A DNA stretch of 64,000 nt from Acinetobacter gandensis (GCF_001678755.1 NZ_LZDS01000001.1:1-64000); one strand, 5' to 3'; shown: positions 43,693 to 53,010, numbered from the stretch's first letter. A program made the numbers and translations. The notes: generated from the letters alone by a model not told the origin.

Positions 43693-46050
43693 TTACTTCG
43701 AACCTTTAATCCCTGCTTGTAATAACAATGCACCCAAACCACCAATTTTGTTTTCTTGTGGTTTAGCCGCTTGATGTTTCTTGCCTTGTGGGCGGTCGCC
43801 TTGAGGACGAGACTGCTGTGGACGTTTCGCATGTGGCTTACGCTCACCGCGTTGCTCTTGCTGTGCATTATCACGACGTGGTTGACGTTGTGGTTTTGCC
43901 GCAACAGCGCCTTCAGCACGCATCGACAAGTTCACACGGTTACGTTCAACATCAACGTTTAACACTCGAACTTGTACAATTTGACCTGGTTTCACCACTT
44001 TATGTGGATCTGCCACAAATTCATTTGCAAGCTCTGAAATATGAACTAAACCGTCTTGGTGAACACCTACATCAACAAATGCACCGAAGTTGGTTACATT
44101 AGTAACCACACCTTCAAGCTGTAAACCTTCCGTCAATTGACCAACTTCAGTAATGTCTTCACGGAATTTAGCCGTGCGGAACTCTGGACGTGGGTCACGG
44201 CCTGGTTTTTCAAGTTCAGATAAAACGTCTTGAATTGTCGGTAGACCAAATTGGTCATTCACAAATTCTTCGGCGTTTACTTGGCGAATAATTTCAGTAT
44301 TACCAATAATATCTTTGACTGTGGTTGCTTTCGCTGCCACAATTTTTTCTACTAAACCATAAGATTCAGGGTGAACAGCAGAAGCATCAAGTGGCTCAGA
44401 ACCATCTTGAATACGCAAGAAGCCTGCTGCTTGTTCAAAGGTCCGCTCGCCTAAACGAGGAACTTTTTTCAAACTTTGGCGGTTGTCAAAACGACCATTT
44501 TCTTTACGGAAATCCACAATTTGCTGTGCAATTGATTTATTCAAACCCGCGATATAACCCAAGATTGCAGATGATGCTGTGTTCACATCTACACCAACTG
44601 AGTTCACGCAGTCTTCAACTACTGCTTCTAGTGTTTTTGCTAAACCTGTTTGGTTCACGTCATGTTGGTATTGACCTACACCAATCGATTTCGGATCAAT
44701 TTTAACAAGCTCCGCCAATGGATCTTGTAAACGACGAGCAATCGACACTGCACCGCGAATAGATACATCTAGCTCTGGCAATTCTTGAGATGCCAATTCA
44801 GATGCTGAATAAACAGATGCACCCGCTTCAGAGACAGACACACGAATCAAATTCAAATCCGTATTCGCAGCCATCATTTCAGCCACAACCGCTTCAGTTT
44901 CACGGCTTGCAGTACCATTACCAATCGCAATTAATTCAACATTGAATTCGCGGCAAAGGCGCGCAAGTTCAGCAACTGAACCAGCTTTATCTTCTTTCGG
45001 GGCAAACGGGTAAATAGTGCTGTGTGCAAGTACATCACCTGATGCATTCACAACGGCCAATTTCACACCCGTACGGATACCAGGGTCAACACCCAGAGTG
45101 GTACGCGCGCCTGCTGGTGCAGAAAGTAATAAATGACGTAGGTTTTCAGCAAATACATCCATCGCTTCAGCTTCGGCAGCCAAACGTTTTTCAGTCAATA
45201 ATGAATGCTCAATAGCAGGACGTACTTTGCCCAACCAGAACAGTTTTGCTGTTTGTTTTAAGAAATCTGCGCGTGCTTGAGGCTGTGCAGTTTCAACATT
45301 GTATTCAGTTTCAATACGTGCCAATGGTGCATCATCTTCACCATCGACTTTTAAGCCTAAGACATTTTCTTGACGGCCACGTAGCATCGCCAATAAACGA
45401 TGTGACGGCACTTTATTTAAGCTTTCAGAAAAATCGAAGTAATCACGGAATTTTTTACCAACTTCTTTTTTCTCATCACTTGCCACTAAACTTTTTAACA
45501 TTGCTGTTTTTGCAAATGTTGCTTTGAGTTCAGTAGTCAATGGAATATTTTGCGCCCATTCATCAATTAAAATGTGTTGAATCGCATCAAGTTGACTTTC
45601 AACATCTGCATAATCTTCATGGCTAAAGCCTGCCAAAGCTTCCGTAGGATCGATCGCTTCATTAAAGATTTTTTCAGCGATTGGGCCTAAACCTGCTTCT
45701 TTTGCTTTAAATGATTTACTGGTACGTTTTGGACGATACGGTGCGTAAATTTCTTCTAATGCATTTTTAGTTTCTGCTGCATTTACTCGTGCAAGTAAGT
45801 CATCAGATAACTTGTTTTGTTCTTTTAGAGACTCAATCACTTTCTCACGACGATCGAATAAATCACGCAGGTAGGCAAGACGTGTATCAAGCTGACGTAA
45901 TTGAGTATCGTCCAAGCCTTGCGTCACTTCTTTACGGTAACGAGCGATAAATGGAACACTGGCACCCTCATCAATAAGCTTGATGGCAGCTTCAATTTGA
46001 TTTGGACGTACGGCAATTTCTTTTGCCAACTGCTGAACTAAGTCAGTCAT
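43693..46050 (-). CDS. tex: RNA-binding transcription accessory protein Tex
   Basis: A 785-residue protein (ATG at 46050, MTDLVQQLAKEIAV; a TTG 6 codons earlier is less likely). Domains in order: N-terminal Tex helix-turn-helix part (to about 190), YqgF/RuvC-like domain around TTLGVDPGIRTGVKLAVV, a HhH domain pair around SVGVDVNTASSAILGYIAGL, and an S1 domain near the C-terminus (LEGVVTNVTNFGAFVDVGVH). The last 60 residues form a basic Q/R/P/K-rich tail followed by a conserved-looking GGLGALLLQAG. Tex is a highly conserved nucleic-acid-binding protein with reported roles in transcription and stress tolerance. Followed by the repeat-borne terminator. Confidence 0.95.
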   Translation of the reverse strand: MTDLVQQLAKEIAVRPNQIEAAIKLIDEGASVPFIARYRKEVTQGLDDTQLRQLDTRLAYLRDLFDRREKVIESLKEQNKLSDDLLARVNAAETKNALEEIYAPYRPKRTSKSFKAKEAGLGPIAEKIFNEAIDPTEALAGFSHEDYADVESQLDAIQHILIDEWAQNIPLTTELKATFAKTAMLKSLVASDEKKEVGKKFRDYFDFSESLNKVPSHRLLAMLRGRQENVLGLKVDGEDDAPLARIETEYNVETAQPQARADFLKQTAKLFWLGKVRPAIEHSLLTEKRLAAEAEAMDVFAENLRHLLLSAPAGARTTLGVDPGIRTGVKLAVVNASGDVLAHSTIYPFAPKEDKAGSVAELARLCREFNVELIAIGNGTASRETEAVVAEMMAANTDLNLIRVSVSEAGASVYSASELASQELPELDVSIRGAVSIARRLQDPLAELVKIDPKSIGVGQYQHDVNQTGLAKTLEAVVEDCVNSVGVDVNTASSAILGYIAGLNKSIAQQIVDFRKENGRFDNRQSLKKVPRLGERTFEQAAGFLRIQDGSEPLDASAVHPESYGLVEKIVAAKATTVKDIIGNTEIIRQVNAEEFVNDQFGLPTIQDVLSELEKPGRDPRPEFRTAKFREDITEVGQLTEGLQLEGVVTNVTNFGAFVDVGVHQDGLVHISELANEFVADPHKVVKPGQIVQVRVLNVDVERNRVNLSMRAEGAVAAKPQRQPRRDNAQQEQRGERKPHAKRPQQSRPQGDRPQGKKHQAAKPQENKIGGLGALLLQAGIKGSK

Positions 46051-46386
46051 CGTATTAGATCCCTGCAAGGATAAGTTCTAAAAGCCATGATTATAAAGAC
46101 CAAGACCATAAAATCCACAATTGTTTTTATAAATTTATGCGTGGTTTTTATTGCCAATCCATAGCAATGACACATTTTTTTACTAAACTGACTATGAAAC
46201 AGCAAATTAGCGAATCCAGCGTACAGAACTTAAACCGCTTAACATGTATACATTTGGTATCTATGTCTTGATTTTAACTGCAATATTTGTTGCTTTAGAG
46301 CATAGTAAATTTATATAAATGAATCGTATACTCAAGTGAAATCTACTTTTTGTTTACGATGACAATAAAGAATAAAGGAGCACGTC

Positions 46387-47151
46387 ATGAGTTTAGTTGT
46401 ACCTGCTGAAAAAACAGATGCCGTACATGCCGAAACCGACCGAGTTGAACGCATTTTGGTTGTCGATGACGACGTTCGTCTGCGCACGCTCTTACAACGC
46501 TTCTTAGAAGATAAAGGGTTTGTGGTTAAAACCGCACATGATGCGACTCAAATGGATCGTCTGTTACAGCGCGAACTTTTCTCTTTGATTGTGCTTGACT
46601 TCATGTTACCCGTTGAAGATGGCTTAAGTATCTGTCGTCGCTTACGTCAATCAAATATTGATACACCTATCATTATGTTGACTGCACGTGGCAGTGACTC
46701 AGACCGTATTGCCGGTTTAGAAGCTGGCGCAGATGACTATCTACCTAAACCATTTAACCCAAATGAACTTTTAGCACGTATTCGTGCGGTATTACGTCGT
46801 CAAGTACGTGAAGTTCCTGGTGCACCAAGCCAGCAAATGGAAGTGGTTTCATTCGGTCCATGGTCACTGGATTTGTCTACCCGCACATTAACACGTGAAG
46901 GCCAAGTGGTAACGTTAACGACCGGTGAATTTGCGGTTCTTAAAGCTCTCGTTCAACACCCACGAGAACCACTCACCCGTGACAAACTAATGAATCTTGC
47001 ACGTGGTCGTGAATGGGGTGCAATGGAGCGTTCAATTGACGTTCAAGTCTCTCGCCTACGCCGCTTGGTGGAAGAGAACCCTGCCCGCGCTCGTTATATC
47101 CAAACCGTATGGGGTGTAGGTTATGTATTTGTTCCAGATGGTGCGGAATAA
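46387..47151 (+). CDS. ompR: Response regulator OmpR
   Basis: A 254-residue OmpR/PhoB-type response regulator. Receiver domain at about 22-135 with acidic pocket DDD at 27-29, phospho-acceptor Asp71 in LIVLDFMLPVEDG, and conserved Lys in DDYLPKPFN; winged-helix DNA-binding domain at about 150-250 (TLTTGEFAVLKALVQHPREPLTRDKL, ending QTVWGVGYVFVPDG). It is longer at the N-terminus than E. coli OmpR (239) by about 15 residues. A good AAGGAG ribosome binding site precedes the ATG. The cognate kinase gene envZ is downstream but separated by 275 bp with a repeat element. It likely controls porins and osmotic or envelope responses. The 318 bp upstream (46069-46386) hold no gene. Confidence 0.95.
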   Translation: MSLVVPAEKTDAVHAETDRVERILVVDDDVRLRTLLQRFLEDKGFVVKTAHDATQMDRLLQRELFSLIVLDFMLPVEDGLSICRRLRQSNIDTPIIMLTARGSDSDRIAGLEAGADDYLPKPFNPNELLARIRAVLRRQVREVPGAPSQQMEVVSFGPWSLDLSTRTLTREGQVVTLTTGEFAVLKALVQHPREPLTRDKLMNLARGREWGAMERSIDVQVSRLRRLVEENPARARYIQTVWGVGYVFVPDGAE

Positions 47152-47221
47152 GATTAAACAAAGATAAATGTCGCTAACACGACGGAGTCTTTTCATTAAA
47201 CCTAATAGATATGCAATAACC

Positions 47222-47392
47222 TGTGGTTCGCCTTACTTTTGTTTCGGCAAAAGTAAGCAAAACCATTGTCATCCGCAAAACTCGTCCATTTTCTGCACAT
47301 AGATAAAATCATCGCAGAAACTTTATATATTAAACACCTCCTGCCTCAAACAGTTGCGGATGACCTGAGCGCGTATCGGACATGGTTTATGG
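47222..47392. repeat. REP/MITE-like palindromic element between ompR and envZ
   Basis: The element consists of a first hairpin GGTT..CTTACTTTTG-TTTCGG-CAAAAGTAAG..AACC (47225-47264) and a larger inverted pair GTCATCCGCAA (47268-47278) / TTGCGGATGAC (47354-47364), with AAACCAT and ATGGTTT further out. Such nested palindromes with a CTTACTTTTG stem are common dispersed intergenic repeats in gammaproteobacteria. No ORF is present. The boundaries given are approximate. Confidence 0.55.
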
Positions 47393-47426
47393 TTCTAACA
47401 CTTTAAATTTTGCTCTAGGATAATAC

Positions 47427-48887
47427 GTGAAACTCGAACCAATCGACCCACAGGAATTTACCGACTACGTTGCCTACTCCGAAAAAAAACGGACACATTG
47501 GGAACGCTTCCTCGATAAAATTAAACCTCGTTCGGCAGCCATGCGCACCACCGTATTGGTCTTGTTTGTGGTGTTTTTTAGCCTGTTCATGTCTTTATGG
47601 TTCTTCTGGCGTACACTTTACCTCCCTGAAATTCAACAACATGCACGCTATTTAGCAGTTGAATTGGAAATAATTAACAACCCCGATCTACGTATTTTTC
47701 ACAACAATGCCGAAGTCGATGTCGATGACTGGATGCGTAATCGTGTTGGCATTGAATATGTCACCGATCCTAAAGAGTTTCCGAACGTTAAAGACAAAGT
47801 TATTGCTGAATTCTTTACCAATCAAATTGAGAAAAAATTAGCCAAGGAAATGCGTATTGACAATGCCACCGTGTATTTCCAATTTAAGCCCGACCCACGC
47901 ATTTGGATTCAAACACCCGAAATGAACGGGAACTGGGTCCGTGAACCATTAAAAACCTATGCGAACTATAGTGCTGAACTAATTCTCGGATGGTTACTCG
48001 GAATTCCGCTGATTGCTGCCGCGATTATTTTAACTTTAGTGCGTCAGCTCAACCGTCCACTCAAACGCTTACAAGATGCCGCGAATAGCTATAGTAAGCA
48101 TGGCACTGCACCATATTTAGAAACCAACCATGGCCCACAGGAAATTCGTGAAGTTAACCAAGCCTTTAATCACATGGTGTATACCTTAGAGCAGACAGAA
48201 CGCGACCGCCGCATTATGTTGGCCGGCATTTCTCATGACCTACGCACCCCACTGACACGCATTCGACTCAGCGCAGAAATGATGCCCGATGATGACTTCT
48301 TAAAAGAAGGGCTGATTTATGATGTTGAAGATATGGATGCCATTTTGAATCAATTTATTTCATATATGCGTGATGGTTCAGATGAAACGCCTCAAGATAC
48401 CGACTTAAATGCAGTACTACAGGAATTAGTCATTCAATTTAAACCATTGGATATTCGTTTTGAGCCACAGGATTTACCAATTATTCAGGCACGAACCCTG
48501 TCTTTAAAACGTTTAATTGGTAATCTCATTAATAACTCGAAGCGTTATGGTGCCGAACCGATTGAACTATCAACCGAATATGAAGGCGATCATATTAAAA
48601 TTCGTGTTGCTGATCATGGTGAAGGGATTCCTGAAGATCAAATTGAAGATTTAATGCAACCTTTTGTACGTGGAAATGATGCTCGAACCATCCAAGGAAG
48701 TGGTCTAGGTTTAGCCATTGTAAAACGAATTGTAGACATCCATTCTGGTGAACTTTCAATTCACAATCGTGCCGAAGGTGGACTAGAAGCGATCATTTCC
48801 TTACCAATCAATAAATTAGAAAATGATGAAATTTTAAACAACAGTCCATTAGAAAAAATCAAACAAACTTTGACTGAACGCTTTTAA
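47427..48887 (+). CDS. envZ: Sensor histidine kinase EnvZ
   Basis: A 486-residue membrane kinase, partner of OmpR. First transmembrane helix TVLVLFVVFFSLFMSLWFFW (about 42-63), periplasmic domain (about 65-182), second transmembrane segment LILGWLLGIPLIAAAIILTL, HAMP (about 205-260), dimerisation/phospho-acceptor helix with His270 in AGISHDLRTPLTRIRLSAEM, and HATPase domain with N-box (LIGNLINNSKRY), and G-boxes (DHGEGIPEDQ, GSGLGLAIVKRI). A 40-residue cytosolic N-terminal extension precedes the first helix, making it longer than E. coli EnvZ (450). The 275-bp gap from ompR is unusual, as the pair usually overlaps or nearly touches. Confidence 0.93.
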   Translation: MKLEPIDPQEFTDYVAYSEKKRTHWERFLDKIKPRSAAMRTTVLVLFVVFFSLFMSLWFFWRTLYLPEIQQHARYLAVELEIINNPDLRIFHNNAEVDVDDWMRNRVGIEYVTDPKEFPNVKDKVIAEFFTNQIEKKLAKEMRIDNATVYFQFKPDPRIWIQTPEMNGNWVREPLKTYANYSAELILGWLLGIPLIAAAIILTLVRQLNRPLKRLQDAANSYSKHGTAPYLETNHGPQEIREVNQAFNHMVYTLEQTERDRRIMLAGISHDLRTPLTRIRLSAEMMPDDDFLKEGLIYDVEDMDAILNQFISYMRDGSDETPQDTDLNAVLQELVIQFKPLDIRFEPQDLPIIQARTLSLKRLIGNLINNSKRYGAEPIELSTEYEGDHIKIRVADHGEGIPEDQIEDLMQPFVRGNDARTIQGSGLGLAIVKRIVDIHSGELSIHNRAEGGLEAIISLPINKLENDEILNNSPLEKIKQTLTERF

Positions 48888-49093
48888 CAAGCGTTCAAAA
48901 AAAAGACAAACGATTTTGTTTAACGATTAACCGTTGTATTTTTTTACTTTAATAATCAATCAAATAAAAACCATAAAAATATCTTATACCCACATTTTTT
49001 CAAAAAATTAGACCTTAGCCTAACAGGTATGCAAAATGGCTTTTTTGATCGGTACAATCCGTATCAGTTTTAGGAATTTCACGAGAGTATAAG

Positions 49094-50611
49094 ATGTCTT
49101 TAGATCGCATCCGTTTAGCGTCACTTCACGATAAAGTAATCAGTGCTAAACAAGCTGCTGAATTTATCAAAGATGGTATGACTGTAGGCATGAGTGGCTT
49201 TACCCGCGCAGGTGAAGCAAAAGCAGTGCCTTTAGCATTGGTTGAACAAGCGCATGCGAACCCGTTGAAAATCACTTTGATCACGGGTGCGTCTCTAGGC
49301 AATGACTTAGATAAAAAATTGACTGAAGCAGGTGTTCTTGCTCGTCGCTTACCGTTCCAAGTTGACAACACTTTACGTAAAGCCATTAACAAAGGCGAAG
49401 TGATGTTCATTGATCAGCATTTGTCTGAAACGGTTGAACAAATGCGTAACCTTCAGCTTAAAAAGCCTGATGTTGCGATTATTGAAGCTGTTGCTATCAC
49501 TGAAGATGGCGGTATCATTCCCACAACTTCAGTAGGTAACTCTGCTAGCTTTGCTATTTTTGCTGAAAAAGTAATTGTAGAAATCAATACAAATCTAAGC
49601 CCTGCATTTGAAGGCTTACACGATATCTACATCCCGACATATCGTCCAACACGTCAAGCGATTCCATTGACTCATGTTGACGAACGTATTGGTACACATG
49701 CAATCAACATCGATCCTTCAAAAATTGTAGGTATCGTATTTAACAACGAATTGCATGACTCTCCATCTACAGTGACTGCACCTGATGATGAAACTCAAGG
49801 TATTGCAAACCACCTGATCGCTTTCTTTGAAAAAGAAGTTGAAGAAGGTCGTTTACCGAAAAACCTAGGTCCATTACAAGCAGGTATCGGTTCAATTGCA
49901 AACGCAGTATTGACTGGTCTTAAAGATTCTAACTTTGAAGACTTGATCATGTACTCTGAAGTACTTCAAGACTGTACATTTGAATTGATCGACGCAGGCA
50001 AAATGAAATTTGCTTCAGGTTCTTCTATTACGCTTTCTGCTAAATATGGCGAAAAAGTATTTAATAACCTTGAACAATACAAAGACAAACTTGTATTACG
50101 TCCACAAGAAATTTCGAACCATCCAGAACTTGTACGTCGTTTAGGTATTATCGGTATCAACACTGCACTTGAGTTTGATATCTACGGTAACGTGAACTCA
50201 ACTCACGTTTGCGGTACAAAAATGATGAACGGTATTGGTGGTTCAGGTGACTTCGCACGTAATGCACACTTGGCAATCTTCGTGACTAAATCAATTGCGA
50301 AAGGCGGTGACATTTCATCTGTTGTTCCATTTGCTTCTCATATTGACCATGCTGAACACGATGTTGATATCCTTGTAACTGAACAAGGTCTTGCTGACTT
50401 ACGTGGTCTTGCTCCACGTGAACGTGCTCGTGCTGTAATCGACAACTGTGCTCACCCAAGCTACCGTGATGCGTTGAACGATTACTTCGATCGCGCATGT
50501 GCAAAAGGCGGTCAAACACCTCATCTGCTTCGTGAAGCGCTTTCTTGGCACATCAACTTCGAAGAGAACGGTCACATGTTGGCAGCTCAACCTGAAGTTA
50601 AAACTGCTTAA
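49094..50611 (+). CDS. Succinyl-CoA:acetate CoA-transferase / acetyl-CoA hydrolase family
   Basis: A 505-residue class I CoA-transferase of the AarC/Cat1 type; length is the same as AarC of Acetobacter. Features: GMTVGMSGFTRAGEAKAVP near the N-terminus, EAVAITEDGGIIPTTSVGNS, LGPLQAGIGSIANAVLTGL, the catalytic glutamate in MYSEVLQD at residue 289, and the C-terminal GTKMMNGIGGSGDFARNA and APRERARAVI signatures. It probably transfers CoA from succinyl-CoA to acetate, providing an acetate-activation bypass in the citrate cycle, or hydrolyses acyl-CoA. Monocistronic with a strong downstream terminator. Confidence is high for the family, moderate for the substrate. Confidence 0.9.
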   Translation: MSLDRIRLASLHDKVISAKQAAEFIKDGMTVGMSGFTRAGEAKAVPLALVEQAHANPLKITLITGASLGNDLDKKLTEAGVLARRLPFQVDNTLRKAINKGEVMFIDQHLSETVEQMRNLQLKKPDVAIIEAVAITEDGGIIPTTSVGNSASFAIFAEKVIVEINTNLSPAFEGLHDIYIPTYRPTRQAIPLTHVDERIGTHAINIDPSKIVGIVFNNELHDSPSTVTAPDDETQGIANHLIAFFEKEVEEGRLPKNLGPLQAGIGSIANAVLTGLKDSNFEDLIMYSEVLQDCTFELIDAGKMKFASGSSITLSAKYGEKVFNNLEQYKDKLVLRPQEISNHPELVRRLGIIGINTALEFDIYGNVNSTHVCGTKMMNGIGGSGDFARNAHLAIFVTKSIAKGGDISSVVPFASHIDHAEHDVDILVTEQGLADLRGLAPRERARAVIDNCAHPSYRDALNDYFDRACAKGGQTPHLLREALSWHINFEENGHMLAAQPEVKTA

Positions 50612-50628
50612 TTGACAGTTGTATAAAA

Positions 50629-50652
50629 GACGCTCTTCGGAGCGTTTTTTTA
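50629..50652 (+). terminator. Intrinsic terminator of CoA-transferase gene
   Basis: ACGCTC-TTC-GGAGCGT followed by TTTTTT, 17 bp after the stop codon. Confidence 0.85.
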
Positions 50653-50734
50653 TGGCTTTTATTTTTCTATATAGCTTATCAAGGGCGCAAAACTCGATTA
50701 ATCTAAATTGGTCAAAATAAATGCAAAACTATAT

Positions 50735-51154
50735 ATGTTTATTATTCGCCCCTATTTAGAATCCGATTTAGATGATGTCATTGCACTTTGGGAACTGTGC
50801 GGATTGACCCGTCCGTGGAATAACCCTGAAATAGATATCTTTCGTAAATTGGCGCAGCGCGATCAACTGTTTTTATTGGCGGTCAAAGATAACCAACTGA
50901 TTGCAACCGTTATGGGTGGCTACGATGGTCATCGCGGATGGGTTAATTACTTGGCTGTACATCCTAATTTTCAACGTAATGGTGTTGCAACGGCATTAGT
51001 GCAACAACTAGAAAAACGTTTAATTGCATTAGGTTGCCCAAAACTACAACTGCTTATACGTAAAGATAATATTGATGTACAAAGCTTTTATGAACAATTG
51101 GGCTATGACGAAATTGACGTCATTTGTTTAGGCAAGCGTCTAATTCAAGATTGA
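50735..51154 (+). CDS. GNAT family acetyltransferase (YpeA-like)
   Basis: A 139-residue single-domain GNAT N-acetyltransferase. Typical elements: N-terminal IRPYLESDLDDVIALWELCG, then GLTRPWNNPEID which is characteristic of YpeA, motif A acetyl-CoA loop VHPNFQRNGVATALVQQLE (QxxGxA form), and the C-terminal FYEQLGY. The frame opens with a TTG at 50708, but the ATG at 50735 (MFIIRPYL) matches the family start and length (E. coli YpeA 141). The ribosome binding site is weak. Substrate unknown. Stands alone on the plus strand. Confidence 0.85.
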   Translation: MFIIRPYLESDLDDVIALWELCGLTRPWNNPEIDIFRKLAQRDQLFLLAVKDNQLIATVMGGYDGHRGWVNYLAVHPNFQRNGVATALVQQLEKRLIALGCPKLQLLIRKDNIDVQSFYEQLGYDEIDVICLGKRLIQD

Positions 51155-51353
51155 AGCCGGTCTCATTTTGTTTAATCACACTTACTTTGCATCACAAAAT
51201 TGACCTGCAAAAGTAATCGCTGTGTTCGTAGAAATGGATGGATTTAACATTTTCATGATATGAGCCAAAGATCAAAAAGGGTTTGCATTCCTTGGCTTTA
51301 AAATTTAGGATTTGCCCCCATAACTCCCAAAGAACATTGAATAGAGATTTATC

Positions 51354-52040
51354 ATGCGTGTAGATATTTGGTCTGACGTGGTTTGCCCATTTTGTTATAT
51401 TGCCAAAAAACGCCTTGAATCCGCTGCTGAAGAAGCAGGCGTTGAGCTTGAAGTATTTTGGCATAGCTACCAATTAGATGCGGATGCCCCTGCTCGCTTA
51501 CAGATTTCAAATACTGAGCGTTTAGCGCAAAAGTATGGACGTAGCATTGAAGAAGTCGAAGAAATGCAACGTAATATTGCTGCAATGGCAAAAGCTGAAG
51601 GCATTGAATTTAACTGGGAAAATGCAAATTCTGGTAACACATTTAATGCACATCGTTTAATTCATCTTGCACAAAGTAAAGGCTTGGGTAATGAAGCTAA
51701 AGAGGCTTTTTTCTATAGCTATATGACTCAAGGTTTAGCAATTGGTGAACGTGAAACTCTAGAAGATGTGGCTTCACGTATTGGTTTAAACCCAGTTGAA
51801 GTTGATGACTTACTTGATTCAGATGAATATGCTGATTTTGTCAAATACGATGAAGAAGTCGCACGTGATCAGCTCAAAGTTACGGGTGTGCCATTCTTTG
51901 TCTTTGAACAACGTATTGCTTTAGCTGGTGCACAGCCTAAAGAAGTTTTCTTACAAGTTTTAGAAAAAGCTGCTGAATTACCAGAACAGAAACCAACACC
52001 AATTTGTTCTGATGACAGCTGTGAAACACCTGAAAAATAA
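51354..52040 (+). CDS. DsbA-family thiol oxidoreductase (FrnE-like)
   Basis: A 228-residue cytosolic DsbA-like protein. The active-site CPFC (Cys11, Cys14 in DVVCPFCYIAKKRLE) lies in the first strand-helix unit, followed by a helical insertion (about 60-165) and the cis-Pro loop VTGVPFFVFE near residue 180, and the sequence GAQPKEVFLQVL that ends the fold. No signal peptide is present, which fits FrnE-type disulfide oxidoreductases/isomerases. A second CxxxxxC pair (CSDDSC) is at the C-terminus. Such proteins are linked with oxidative or heavy-metal stress in Deinococcus. Monocistronic, converging on the dodecin gene. Confidence 0.88.
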   Translation: MRVDIWSDVVCPFCYIAKKRLESAAEEAGVELEVFWHSYQLDADAPARLQISNTERLAQKYGRSIEEVEEMQRNIAAMAKAEGIEFNWENANSGNTFNAHRLIHLAQSKGLGNEAKEAFFYSYMTQGLAIGERETLEDVASRIGLNPVEVDDLLDSDEYADFVKYDEEVARDQLKVTGVPFFVFEQRIALAGAQPKEVFLQVLEKAAELPEQKPTPICSDDSCETPEK

Positions 52041-52077
52041 GGCTTAAAATTTATTAGTATTAATAAATTGATGAGCA

Positions 52078-52107
52078 AAAAAAATCCCCAATTGGGGATT
52101 TTTTTTA
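52078..52107. terminator. Bidirectional terminator between FrnE-like and dodecin genes
   Basis: AAAAAAAATCCCCAATTGGGGATTTTTTTT, fully symmetric (AATCCCCAATTGGGGATT) with A- and T-runs, between converging genes. Confidence 0.9.
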
Positions 52108-52123
52108 TATGCACTACTCGCCA

Positions 52124-52324
52124 TCATTCAACCAAGAAGCTAATTTTTAAATTCACACGATATTCAGCAATCTTATTATCTTTCACCACGACTTTTTGTT
52201 CGTTAATCCATGCACCTTGTACATTTTTAACCGTCTCAGTGACCTTATTAATACCAGTTTGAATGGCATCTTCAAAACTTTTTGTACTACTAGCATTGAC
52301 TTCAACAACTTTAGCTACCGACAT
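52124..52324 (-). CDS. Dodecin-family flavin-binding protein
   Basis: A 66-residue dodecin: MSVAKVVEVNASSTKSFEDA, then IQTGINKVTETVKNVQGAWI and NEQKVVVKDNKIAEYRVNLK, ending ISFLVE. Dodecins form dodecameric shells that store or scavenge flavins (or CoA/FMN), with a conserved Trp stacking on the isoalloxazine, visible as GAW. The ORF extends to 52339, but the ATG at 52324 follows GAGGA at good spacing and matches the family length. Monocistronic; the 200 bp to the next gene contain its promoter. Confidence 0.9.
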   Translation of the reverse strand: MSVAKVVEVNASSTKSFEDAIQTGINKVTETVKNVQGAWINEQKVVVKDNKIAEYRVNLKISFLVE

Positions 52325-52551
52325 TTTAATAATCCTCATTGTTATGATTTTTGAACCTTCATCATAAGATCAAGTCATGCTAATTGGTTATTTTTTAAAC
52401 ACTAAAACATCAAAATATTACATGCCTTACACATGCAGCTTCATTTTTTGTCTTACAAACAAAAACGTTGCTTTACATGCGACAAATACTTATCTCACTA
52501 AGAGCAGGTTAGGCTAATCATTAATCTTTCATCAAGTTTTGGAGCGACACC

Positions 52552-52800
52552 ATGACCATTGAAAATCAAAGCACGAACAATCCAACTCCGACAACAACCC
52601 CTTATTCCGCAACCACACCGCTCGATATACCGACCTCAACTACGGCTGAGGCTAAAAAATCACGCTTTTCACCAACAGTAAAAGGTGCGCTGGTTGGCGC
52701 GGTCGCAGGTAGTGTACTCCCCGTTTTTGGCACGTTCAGTGGTGCGATTATCGGTGGTATTGCAGGGAAAATTTATGAGAAAAAGTGTATTAAAAATTAA
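52552..52800 (+). CDS. Small glycine-zipper membrane-associated protein
   Basis: An 82-residue protein that I do not recognise as a named family. The first 35 residues are Thr/Pro/Asn-rich and disordered (NNPTPTTTPYSATTPLDIP). A single hydrophobic glycine-rich segment follows (VKGALVGAVAGSVLPVFG, TFSGAIIGGIAGKI) with small-residue spacing of a glycine zipper, and a basic tail. There is no signal peptide or lipobox. A GGAGCG ribosome binding site precedes the ATG. It could be a small inner-membrane protein. Function unknown. Confidence 0.55.
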   Translation: MTIENQSTNNPTPTTTPYSATTPLDIPTSTTAEAKKSRFSPTVKGALVGAVAGSVLPVFGTFSGAIIGGIAGKIYEKKCIKN

Positions 52801-52994
52801 ACATTTTTAAGCACATCCCTATTAGTTCTACGCGCTTGAATACGTATAAACAGGTTAGAGTAATAGCTCTAATCAATTGTTTTATATAATTTTATTTTAT
52901 GCCGTTTGTCGTTTGTTGCCGATTCGATCATTTCTAGTTGATTATTTTTTGATATTATTTTCACGTAAATTAAAGATATCAATTTTCTCCCAAG

Positions 52995-53010
52995 TCTGAC
53001 TTTGGTCAGA
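52995..53010. promoter_or_regulatory. Inverted repeat upstream of small exported protein gene
   Basis: TCTGAC-TTTG-GTCAGA is a perfect 6-bp inverted repeat ending 24 bp before the ATG at 53035. It may be an operator or a leader hairpin; it lies between the promoter region and the ribosome binding site. Confidence 0.35.

Noticed and set aside
43756..45527. Several long plus-strand frames (up to 126 codons) opposite tex
   Set aside because: They are antisense shadows of tex with biased composition (rich in His, Leu, Gln), lack ribosome binding sites and family features; tex itself is intact.
48880..48912. GAACGC ... GCGTTC hairpin with A-run after envZ
   Set aside because: The A-run is on the wrong side for a plus-strand terminator, and there is no minus-strand gene ending here, so it is not called a terminator.
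52552..52800. Interpretation of the 82-residue glycine-zipper protein as a lipoprotein
   Set aside because: There is no N-terminal signal peptide or lipobox; the hydrophobic segment is in the middle of the chain.
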